From the NCBI RefSeq assembly GCF_002093975.1, contig NZ_MSZZ01000034.1, positions 110,195 to 174,194 of the forward strand: a stretch of DNA of 64,000 bases, in the 5' to 3' direction. This stretch comes from Thermoactinospora rubra. Lineage in GTDB: Bacteria; Actinomycetota; Actinomycetes; Streptosporangiales; Streptosporangiaceae. This document shows positions 58,172 to 64,000 of this stretch, piece by piece. The notes below the pieces were generated by a model. It saw nothing but the letters and a program-made list of their open reading frames with translations, was not told the origin of the DNA and did no database searches. The position numbers and the translations under genes are program-made. Each line of letters opens with the position of its first letter. The first letter of the stretch is position 1.

Positions 58172-58698
58172 GACGTGAAGTCCAGGAACACGGTCTCCCC
58201 CTCGCCCTGGAGGCGGATGTCGAACCGGTAGAGGCCCGGACGCTCCTCGGCCGCCAGCAGCGTGCGCGCCCGCCCGGCGGGCAGCGTGTCGAGGAAGGGG
58301 TCGTGCCGCAGGTAGATGCGGGTGAACAGGTGGTGCAGCAGACCGCGTGCGAACACGCACACGCTGATGTAGCCGTTGCCGGGGACGAGCGTGCGCAGCG
58401 TCCAGTGGCCGTCGGCGTCGGTGGGGACCCGGCCGAAGCCGGTGAAGTCCACGCCGTGCCTGCCGACGACCCGCCCGGTCACCGGGTCGCGCCGCAGCGA
58501 GCCGGGCGCCCCCTTCAGCGAGCCGGACGGGTCGGCCTGCCAGAACTCCAGCAGCGCGTCCGGGATCGGGTCGCCCGCGCCGTCGTAGACGTGCCCGTGC
58601 ACGGTGATCCCGCCGGTCGCGATCTCTTCTCCGCCGGGGAACGGCAGGGCGTACCCGTAGAAGGGGCCGACGGTCTGGGAGGGGGTGGGGCGGTTCAT
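58168..58698 (-). CDS. pcaG: Protocatechuate 3,4-dioxygenase, alpha subunit
   Basis: The 176-residue subunit starts MNRPTPSQTVGPFYGYAL, the standard PcaG opening, with TGFGRVPTDADGHW, ICVFARGLLHHLFTRIYL-type core (ISVCVFARGLLHHLFT) and DTLPAGRARTL. It forms the iron(III) ring-cleaving enzyme with PcaH. It overlaps both neighbours by 4 bp (ATGA). Confidence 0.95.
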   Translation of the reverse strand: MNRPTPSQTVGPFYGYALPFPGGEEIATGGITVHGHVYDGAGDPIPDALLEFWQADPSGSLKGAPGSLRRDPVTGRVVGRHGVDFTGFGRVPTDADGHWTLRTLVPGNGYISVCVFARGLLHHLFTRIYLRHDPFLDTLPAGRARTLLAAEERPGLYRFDIRLQGEGETVFLDFTS

Positions 58699-59435
58699 CG
58701 GCCCTCCTCCATCCAGGTCGCGGCCGGGCCGTCCAGCACGATGTCCCACCGGTAGCCCAGCGACCACTCCGGCACCGACAGGTCGTGGTCGTAGGCCGCC
58801 ACCAGGCGGTCGCGGGCGGCCGGGTCGGTGACCGACTGCAGCACGGGGTCGTAGGGGAACAGCGGGTCGCCCGGGAAGTACATCTGCGTGACCAGCCGCT
58901 GGGTGAAGGCCGTCCCGAAGACCGAGAAGTGGATGTGCGCGGGACGCCAGGCGTTGCGGTGGTTGCGCCACGGGTAGGGGCCGGGCTTGATCGTGGTGAA
59001 CTTGTAGCGGCCCTCCTCGTCGGTCAGGCAGCGGCCCACGCCCGTGAAGTTGGGGTCCAGCGGCGCGGGGTGGTCGTCGCGCTGGTGCGGGTAGCGGCCG
59101 GAGGCGTTGGCCTGCCAGATCTCCACCAGCTGGCCGCGGACCGGGCGGCCGTCCCGGTCCAGGATCCGCCCCTCGACGGTGATCCGCTCGCCCAGCGGCT
59201 CGCCCACGTGCCGGCGGGTCAGGTCGGCGTCCAGCGGGGTGACGTCGGTGACGCCGAACACCGGGCCGGTCAGCTCGGCGGCCTCGGGGTCCTTGACCGG
59301 GACGAGCGGCTGCTTGGGATGGCGCAGCACGCTGCTGCGGTAGGGGGCGAAGTCGCGCAGGGGATGGCCGGACTTGGGCGCGACCGCGTGCAGCTCGGCG
59401 ATCTCGCGGTCGATGTCCGCCTGGGTGAGGGTCAC
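58695..59435 (-). CDS. pcaH: Protocatechuate 3,4-dioxygenase, beta subunit
   Basis: The 246-residue iron-binding subunit carries the ligands in GRYPHQRDD (Tyr) and the RAHIHF-type motif (RPAHIHFSVFG, two His) plus a Tyr in PGPYPW. It opens protocatechuate to 3-carboxy-cis,cis-muconate. It is followed by pcaG with ATGA overlap. Confidence 0.96.
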   Translation of the reverse strand: MTLTQADIDREIAELHAVAPKSGHPLRDFAPYRSSVLRHPKQPLVPVKDPEAAELTGPVFGVTDVTPLDADLTRRHVGEPLGERITVEGRILDRDGRPVRGQLVEIWQANASGRYPHQRDDHPAPLDPNFTGVGRCLTDEEGRYKFTTIKPGPYPWRNHRNAWRPAHIHFSVFGTAFTQRLVTQMYFPGDPLFPYDPVLQSVTDPAARDRLVAAYDHDLSVPEWSLGYRWDIVLDGPAATWMEEGR

Positions 59436-59441
59436 GGATGC

Positions 59442-60587
59442 CTACCTTTCGAGGAGGACGGCCAGGCCCTGGCCGACGCCGATGCAGAGGGCGGCCACGC
59501 CGAGTCCCGACCCGGCCGCGGCCAGCCGGTGGGCGACCGTGCCGGTGATGCGGGCTCCGGAGGCGCCCAGCGGGTGGCCCAGGGCGATGGCGCCGCCGCT
59601 GGGGTTGACGATGGAGGGGTCCAGGTCCGGCAGCTCGGCCAGGCAGCCGAGCGTCTGGGCGGCGAAGGCCTCGTTGAGCTCGGCGGTGGCCAGGTCGCCG
59701 AAGCTCCTGCCGGCCTTGGCCAGGACCCTGGTGACGGCCTCGACGGGGCCGAGGCCGAAGTAGCGGGGTTCGAGGGCGCTGACCGCGCCGGCGGTGACGC
59801 GGGCGAGGGGTTCGCGGCCGCGCAGCCCGGCCTCGTCGGTCAGCAGCAGGGCCGCCGCGCCGTCGCTGAGCGGGGAGGAGTTGCCCGCCGTGACCGTGCC
59901 GCCGGGCCGGAAGGCCGGCCCCAGGCGGGCCAGCGCCTCCAGGGAGGTGTCGCGGCGGACGCCCTCGTCGCGGGAGAGGTCGCCGACCGGGACGATCTCC
60001 CGGCCGAAGTCGGCCGCGGCCGCCTTGCGGTGGCTGGCCAGGGCGAAGGCGTCCTGCTGGTCGCGGGTGACGCCGTGCTTGTCGGCGATCAGCTCCGCGC
60101 CCTCGCCGAGCGGGATCGTGTGCTCGGCGGGCATGTCCGGGTTGACCAGGCGCCAGCCGAGCGTGGTGGACACCAGCTCGGCGTGGCCGGCCGGGAAGGA
60201 CTTGCCGGGCTTGGGCAGCACCCACGGGGCGCGGGTCATCGACTCCACGCCGCCCGCGACGACGGCCGAGGCGTCACCGAGCGCGATGGCCCGGTAGGCC
60301 TGGATGACGGCCTCCATGCCGGAGCCGCACAGCCGGTTGACGGTCACGCCCGGGGTGGTGACCGGGAGCCCGGCCAGCAGCGCGGCCATGCGGGCGACGT
60401 TGCGGTTCTCCTCGCCGGCGCCGTTGGCGTTGCCGAGGATCACCTCGTCCACGCCCTCCTGGCCGGTGCGCTCGACCAGGGCCTTGACGACGTGGGCGGC
60501 CAGGTCGTCGGGGCGCGCGCCCGCGAGGGCTCCGCCGTACCGGCCGAAGGGGGTGCGGACGGCGTCGACGACGTAGACGGTCTTCAC
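59442..60587 (-). CDS. pcaF: Beta-ketoadipyl-CoA thiolase
   Basis: The 381-residue thiolase starts at GTG overlapping the pcaJ stop (GTGA). Motifs: VNRLCGSGMEAV with nucleophile Cys, GGVESMTRAPWV, NPSGGAIALGHPLGASGARI with catalytic His, and CIGVGQG with the second Cys. It splits beta-ketoadipyl-CoA into succinyl-CoA and acetyl-CoA, the last step. Confidence 0.94.
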   Translation of the reverse strand: MKTVYVVDAVRTPFGRYGGALAGARPDDLAAHVVKALVERTGQEGVDEVILGNANGAGEENRNVARMAALLAGLPVTTPGVTVNRLCGSGMEAVIQAYRAIALGDASAVVAGGVESMTRAPWVLPKPGKSFPAGHAELVSTTLGWRLVNPDMPAEHTIPLGEGAELIADKHGVTRDQQDAFALASHRKAAAADFGREIVPVGDLSRDEGVRRDTSLEALARLGPAFRPGGTVTAGNSSPLSDGAAALLLTDEAGLRGREPLARVTAGAVSALEPRYFGLGPVEAVTRVLAKAGRSFGDLATAELNEAFAAQTLGCLAELPDLDPSIVNPSGGAIALGHPLGASGARITGTVAHRLAAAGSGLGVAALCIGVGQGLAVLLER

Positions 60588-61213
60588 GCGATGACCTCCG
60601 CGGCGGTACGGCGGCGCAGCTCCTCCACGGTCACGCCGGGCGCGGTCTCCACCAGCGCCAGGCCCTTGCCGGTGACGTCGAGCACGCCCAGGTCGGTGAT
60701 GATCCGGTCGACGCAGGCCTGGCCGGTGAGCGGCAGCGTGCACTCCTCGACGATCTTCGGGGAGCCGTCCTTGGCGGTGTGCTCCATGATGACGAGGACC
60801 CGTCCGGCGCCGTGGACCAGGTCCATGGCCCCGCCCATGCCCTTGACGAGCCTGCCGGGGACCATCCAGTTGGCCAGGTCGCCGCGGGCCGAGACCTGCA
60901 TGGCGCCGAGCACCGCCACGTCGATGTGGCCGCCGCGGATCATGCCGAACGACAGCGCCGAGTCGAAGAACGACGCGCCCGGCAGCACCGTCACGGTCTC
61001 CTTGCCCGCGTTGATCAGGTCGGGGTCGACCTCGTCCTCGGCCGGGTAGGGGCCGACGCCGAGGATGCCGTTCTCCGAGTGCAGGATCACGTCCACGCCG
61101 GCGGGCAGGAACTGCGGGATGCGGGTGGGCAGGCCGATGCCCAGGTTGACGTAGTCGCCGTCGCGCAGCTCGGCCGCGGCCCGCGCGACCATCTCGTCCC
61201 TGGTCCAGCTCAT
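60584..61213 (-). CDS. pcaJ: 3-oxoadipate CoA-transferase, beta subunit
   Basis: The 209-residue subunit contains LHSENGILGVGP with the catalytic Glu, and GLPTRIPQFLP at the start of the fold. With PcaI it moves CoA from succinyl-CoA to beta-ketoadipate. It overlaps pcaI (ATGA) and pcaF (GTGA). Confidence 0.93.
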   Translation of the reverse strand: MSWTRDEMVARAAAELRDGDYVNLGIGLPTRIPQFLPAGVDVILHSENGILGVGPYPAEDEVDPDLINAGKETVTVLPGASFFDSALSFGMIRGGHIDVAVLGAMQVSARGDLANWMVPGRLVKGMGGAMDLVHGAGRVLVIMEHTAKDGSPKIVEECTLPLTGQACVDRIITDLGVLDVTGKGLALVETAPGVTVEELRRRTAAEVIA

Positions 61214-61962
61214 GGGCGCACGGTCCTCTTCTCGATGCCCTTGGCGGCGGCCTGCTCGGGGGTGAGCACCACGACGCGCTGGACGAAGACGCCCGGCAGG
61301 TGCACCTCGTCGGGGTCGAGGTCGGTCAGCTCCTCCACCTCGGCGATGGTGATGCGCCCCGCCATGGCGGCCAGCGGGTTGAAGTTCCGCGCGGCCTTGC
61401 TGAAGACGAGGTTGCCGTGCCGGTCGCCCTTGGCGGCGCGGACCAGCGCGAAGTCGGTCCTGATGCCGCGCTCGAGGACGTACGGCCGGCCGTCGAACTC
61501 CCGCACCTCCTTGGGCGGGGAGGCGACCGCGACCGACCCGTCGGGCGCGTGGCGCAGCGGCAGCCCGCCGGTCGCGATCGGGGTGCCGACGCCGGCCGGG
61601 GTGTAGAAGGCCGGGATGCCGCAGCCGCCGGCGCGCAGCCGTTCGGCCAGGCTGCCCTGCGGGGTCAGCTCCACCTCGACCTCCCCGGCCAGGTACTGCC
61701 GGGCGAACTCCCTGTTCTCGCCGATGTAGGAGGCCGTCACCCGCGCGATGCGCCCGGCGGCCAGCAGCAGGCCCAGGCCGCCGCCGTCGGTGCCGCAGTT
61801 GTTGGACACGACGCTGATGCCGGTCACGCCGGAGTCGTAGAGGGCCTGGATCAGCACGCTGGGGATGCCGCTGAGGCCGAAGCCGCCGACCGCGAACGAC
61901 GCGCCGTCGCGCACGTCGGCCAGCGCCTCCCGGGCCGAGGGGACCACCTTGTTCGTCCGCAC
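61210..61962 (-). CDS. pcaI: 3-oxoadipate CoA-transferase, alpha subunit
   Basis: The 250-residue subunit has GASFAVGGFGLSGIP (CoA-binding glycine motif), VVSNNCGTDGGGLG and SYIGENREFARQYL, as in CoA-transferase family I alpha subunits. It is the first gene of the pca operon, 103 bp from the divergent regulator gene. Confidence 0.93.
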   Translation of the reverse strand: MRTNKVVPSAREALADVRDGASFAVGGFGLSGIPSVLIQALYDSGVTGISVVSNNCGTDGGGLGLLLAAGRIARVTASYIGENREFARQYLAGEVEVELTPQGSLAERLRAGGCGIPAFYTPAGVGTPIATGGLPLRHAPDGSVAVASPPKEVREFDGRPYVLERGIRTDFALVRAAKGDRHGNLVFSKAARNFNPLAAMAGRITIAEVEELTDLDPDEVHLPGVFVQRVVVLTPEQAAAKGIEKRTVRP

Positions 61963-61976
61963 CGTTGACCGCCGAT

Positions 61977-62015
61977 GTTCGCTAGTGTTCGCTGGATGAA
62001 CTTTAGTTCGCTATT
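61977..62015. promoter_or_regulatory. IclR-type operator array in the pca divergent promoter
   Basis: GTTCGCTAGT (61977), GTTCGCTGGA (61987) and GTTCGCTATT (62006) are three copies of a 10-bp motif. The first two are exactly one helical turn apart, and GAAC (61998-62001) faces the third as an inverted half-site. PcaU/PobR-type IclR proteins bind three 10-bp GTTCG-core repeats, from memory, so this is the expected site for the double-IclR protein. It lies between pcaI and the regulator gene. Confidence 0.75.
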
Positions 62016-62065
62016 GTGATATGCCGAGTATGGTCAGCGGCGCGTGCCCTGTCAAAGGAGGGCCC

Positions 62066-63529
62066 ATGGAGCAGGCGGGGACCCTGGAGCGCGGCCTGGC
62101 CGTGCTGCGCGTGCTGACCTCCGAGCCGCGCCGCCGCATGCGGGCCACCGACCTGGTCCGCGCCACGGGCCTGGCCCGCTCCACCGTCGACCGGATCCTG
62201 GCGACGCTGGTCCACCTGGGATACCTGCGGACGGAGGAGCGTGACGTGCTGCTCGCGCCCCGGCTGATGGAGCTGGGCGAGGCGTACCTGAGGTGCAGCG
62301 GCCTGCCGGAGGCGCTCGCCCCGCACGCCGAGCGGCTGGCCGCCGAGCTGGACGAGTCGGTGTCGCTGGCCGTGCCGGACGGCGACGGGATCCGTTTCGT
62401 CGCTCAGGCCACCCGGCGTCGGACCATGTCGGTCGCCTTCCGGGTCGGGGACCGGCTGCCGGCCGACCGGTGCGCGGCCGGGCTGGTCTTCCTCGACCCC
62501 GGCGCACCGTGCCAGGTCGACGACCAGCTCATCGAGCCCGGGCTGATCGCGGTGGCGGCGCCGGTGCGCGACGCCGAGGGCACGGCGGTGTGCGCGCTGA
62601 GCGTGGTCAGCCACACCAGCAGGCACACGGCCACGGGCCTGCGCGACCACGCCCTCCCCCGGATGCGGGAGGCGGTGGCGGCCATGGAGGCGGCCCTGGC
62701 CCGGCCGGCGCCGCTCCCCCGCCCCGACACGGCAATGGCCGACGTCTCCAGGGCCGTCAAGGCGGAGCGGGGCGCGGAGTTCCTCCAGTCGCTGGCCCGC
62801 GGCCTGGCGGTCCTGGTCTCCCTGGGATCGGCGCGCGGCGGGCTCACCCTGGCCGGCTCCGCCCGGGTGACCGGGCTGCCGAGGGCGACGGTACGGCGGG
62901 CGGTCCAGACGCTGGAGCAGGTGGGGTACGCCGCGGCCGAGGGCGGGCGGTTCCGGCTGCTGCCCAGGGTGCTGGAGCTCGGCTACGCGCACCTGAGCGG
63001 GCTGTCGTTCGCCGAGATCGTGCAGCCGCACCTGGCGGACCTGGTGGCGCGGGTGCGGGAGTCGGCGTCGGTGGCGGTGCTGTCGGGCGAGGACGTCGTC
63101 TACGTGGCGCGGGTGCCCACGGTCAGCATCATGAGCGTGACCATCACCGTGGGCACCCGCTTCCCGGCGTATGCGACCTCGATGGGCCGGGTCCTGCTGG
63201 CCGGCCTGCCCGAGGAGCGCGTGCTGTCACTGCCCGTGCGGCCGCTGACCCGCCACACGGTCGGCTCCGCGGCCGAGCTGGCGGCAGCCGTACGGCGGGC
63301 GCGCCGGGACGGGTACGCGGTGGTCGACCAGGAGCTGGAGGAGGGAGTGCGGTCCATCGCCGTGCCGCTGCGCGACCACGCCGGGCGGGTGGTGGCCGCG
63401 GTCAACGTCGCCGCGCACGCCAGCCGGGCGACGCCGGAGGACCTGGTGCGCGAGGTCCTGCCCGCCCTGCGGGAGGCCGCGGGGCGGATCGAGGCGGACC
63501 TGCGCCACGTGCGCGCGACACCCTCCTGA
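62066..63529 (+). CDS. Tandem double-IclR regulator of the pca operon (PcaR-like)
   Basis: The 487-residue protein (ATG after AAAGGAGGG) is two IclR units in one chain. Unit 1 (about 1-215) has RATGLARSTVDRILATLVHLGYL, but its effector domain is shortened: the segment between AAGLVFLDPG and LIAVAAPVRD lacks about 35-40 residues. Unit 2 (about 230-487) has ARVTGLPRATVRRAVQTLEQVGY and a complete effector domain (GTRFPAYATSMGRVLLAG, VVDQELEEGVRSIAVPLRD). One ligand site may therefore be lost. Tandem IclR proteins are known beside pca genes in actinobacteria. Confidence 0.92.
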   Translation: MEQAGTLERGLAVLRVLTSEPRRRMRATDLVRATGLARSTVDRILATLVHLGYLRTEERDVLLAPRLMELGEAYLRCSGLPEALAPHAERLAAELDESVSLAVPDGDGIRFVAQATRRRTMSVAFRVGDRLPADRCAAGLVFLDPGAPCQVDDQLIEPGLIAVAAPVRDAEGTAVCALSVVSHTSRHTATGLRDHALPRMREAVAAMEAALARPAPLPRPDTAMADVSRAVKAERGAEFLQSLARGLAVLVSLGSARGGLTLAGSARVTGLPRATVRRAVQTLEQVGYAAAEGGRFRLLPRVLELGYAHLSGLSFAEIVQPHLADLVARVRESASVAVLSGEDVVYVARVPTVSIMSVTITVGTRFPAYATSMGRVLLAGLPEERVLSLPVRPLTRHTVGSAAELAAAVRRARRDGYAVVDQELEEGVRSIAVPLRDHAGRVVAAVNVAAHASRATPEDLVREVLPALREAAGRIEADLRHVRATPS

Positions 63530-63538
63530 TCAGGAGGG
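63521..63538. terminator. 18-bp palindrome at the end of the regulator gene
   Basis: CCCTCCTGATCAGGAGGG is a perfect palindrome containing the stop codon of the regulator. As RNA it makes a 7-bp stem with a 4-nt loop. It sits between two convergent genes and could end both; strength is modest. Confidence 0.5.
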
Positions 63539-63540
63539 CG

Positions 63541-63610
63541 TCCTGGTTACGCGATCCTGGTTACGCGATCTTGGTTATGCGGTCCTGGTTACGCGATCTT
63601 GGTTATGCGG
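63541..63610. repeat. Five tandem 14-bp repeats at the 3' end of the L31 gene
   Basis: Units start at 63541, 63555, 63569, 63583 and 63597, alternating between TCCTGGTTACGCGA and TCTTGGTTATGCGG. The last unit includes the L31 stop codon and final Ala, so the array grew from the end of that gene into the convergent gap. Slipped-strand growth is likely. Confidence 0.9.
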
Positions 63611-63851
63611 TCTTGCCGTAGCGCCGGGTGAAGCGCTCCACGCGGCCCGCGGTGTCCAGCACGCGGCCCCGGCCGGTGTGGAACGGGTGGCTCGCCGAGG
63701 AGACGTCCACGTCGACGACGGGATAGGTGACGCCGTCCGTCCACTCGATCGTCTTGTCACCGGTGAGCGTGGACCTCGTCAGGAAGGCGAAGCCGGCGCT
63801 CGGGTCGCGGAAGACGACGGGACGGTAGGCGGGGTGGATGCCTTTCTTCAT
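63603..63851 (-). CDS. rpmE2: Type B 50S ribosomal protein L31 (zinc-independent)
   Basis: The 82-residue protein starts MKKGIHPAYRPVVFRDPSAG and lacks the CxxC pairs of type A L31; it has no Cys. Such C-minus paralogs replace zinc-binding L31 under zinc starvation and are repressed by Zur. Typical features: FLTRSTLTGDKTIEW, SSASHPFHTGRGRVLDTAGRVERF in order. A Zur-like palindrome lies 10 bp upstream. ATG 63851 is used; GTG at 63860 is in frame. Confidence 0.95.
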   Translation of the reverse strand: MKKGIHPAYRPVVFRDPSAGFAFLTRSTLTGDKTIEWTDGVTYPVVDVDVSSASHPFHTGRGRVLDTAGRVERFTRRYGKTA

Positions 63852-63860
63852 GACCCGCAC

Positions 63861-63879
63861 AACGACAACGGTTTTCGTT
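63861..63879. promoter_or_regulatory. Zur-box-like palindrome upstream of rpmE2
   Basis: AACGACAAC-G-GTTTTCGTT has 9-bp arms with one mismatch, an AT-richer block typical of Fur/Zur-family sites. The position just upstream of a C-minus L31 gene fits known Zur control of these genes in actinobacteria. Confidence 0.7.
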
Positions 63880-63900
63880 TTAATCCCGGCTTGATCCCCG

Positions 63901-64000
63901 TCAGGCGGGAGGCCGCGTGCGGCCGACGGTGCTTTCGCGGACCACCAGCCGGTAATCGGCCCGCACCTCCCGCGGCGGCCGCCCGGCGCCGCCCTCCAGC
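63901..64000 (-). CDS. C-terminus of a LacI-family regulator (partial)
   Basis: About 32 codons run from the window edge to TGA at 63901-63903. The last residues, VRADYRLVVRESTVGR, match the usual end of LacI/GalR regulators (LVVRxSTxxP). The rest lies beyond the window. Target and ligand cannot be guessed. Confidence 0.7.
   Translation of the reverse strand, partial: LEGGAGRPPREVRADYRLVVRESTVGRTRPPA

Noticed and set aside
62044..63621. A second plus-strand frame covering the double-IclR gene
   Set aside because: It is the Arg/Gly-rich shifted reading of the same gene and runs into the 14-bp repeats, where it yields a repetitive tail.
1..64000. tRNA, rRNA, riboswitch families, integrase or transposase genes, prophage, origin of replication
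   Set aside because: I scanned for TPsiC-like arms, DDE and recombinase motifs, and DnaA-box clusters and found none I could support; weak matches were single and unclustered.

Overview
The window is very GC-rich, tightly packed DNA from an actinobacterium. The signs are frequent GTG starts, ATGA/GTGA stop-start overlaps, membrane-anchored Ser/Thr kinases with Pro/Gln linkers, a GerW-type sporulation protein, DUF3152, SPW and DUF5709 proteins, a type B L31, and an actinobacterial-type beta-ketoadipate operon. A sporulating member of the Streptosporangiales is a reasonable guess, but it is an inference from gene content only. I see no tRNA, rRNA, CRISPR array, intact insertion sequence or prophage. 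The content looks chromosomal, with a few rearranged or accessory spots.

Layout. 0-10 kb holds housekeeping and scattered metabolism: a YjbR tail, a secreted serine hydrolase, a HAD phosphatase, 6-phosphogluconate dehydrogenase, a sialidase-like protein, a VOC protein with a divergent AraC regulator, a solitary MazF-like protein, a DUF3152 lipoprotein, a metallo-beta-lactamase-fold hydrolase and a pirin. 10-21 kb holds two paralogous receptor-type kinases (9994..12348 and 18863..20896). Between them lie a secreted coiled-coil peptidase-like protein, a His-rich DUF4396 membrane protein behind a CsoR-like palindrome, a flavin monooxygenase-like enzyme, a membrane endonuclease/phosphatase, menC and a divergent second EF-Tu. 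21-33 kb holds a giant secreted phosphodiester glycosidase/phosphoesterase, a decayed P450, an alkaline-phosphatase-like membrane protein, an M50 protease with CBS domains, GerW, alpha-galactosidase and glucose-6-phosphate isomerase.

33-41 kb holds a cysteine-less HesB-like protein, a membrane alpha/beta hydrolase, a methyltransferase and MerR pair around a perfect operator, and a small lipid-type polyketide locus: SDR, type III polyketide synthase, ICMT-like methyltransferase and phosphoesterase. Two acidic disordered proteins follow. 41-50 kb holds a serine hydrolase, a MerR-fused class III cyclase, a DUF885 peptidase and methyltransferase, then a lower-GC accessory-looking locus: a small membrane protein flanked by direct repeats, a palindrome-rich control region, and an XRE-protein/glycosyltransferase pair. 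49-54 kb holds a DUF485/acetate symporter pair, CBS and SPW proteins and a C39-like secreted peptidase. 54-64 kb holds a LuxR regulator facing an acyl-CoA synthetase, the operon pcaI-J-F-H-G-DC with a divergent double-IclR regulator, a Zur-type zinc-independent L31, and the tail of a LacI regulator.

The most interesting points are five. (1) The second EF-Tu carries substitutions at four positions linked to elfamycin and thiopeptide resistance, and its leader can form a short ORF plus two competing stems. (2) The 45.6-48.6 kb XRE/glycosyltransferase locus has repeats and stacked palindromes. (3) The type III polyketide locus has a relay of three ATGA junctions built from a 14-bp tandem repeat. 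(4) The DUF4396 gene sits behind a metal-sensor-like operator. (5) The pca operon lacks pcaB. Functional names come from motif recognition; no database search was run.
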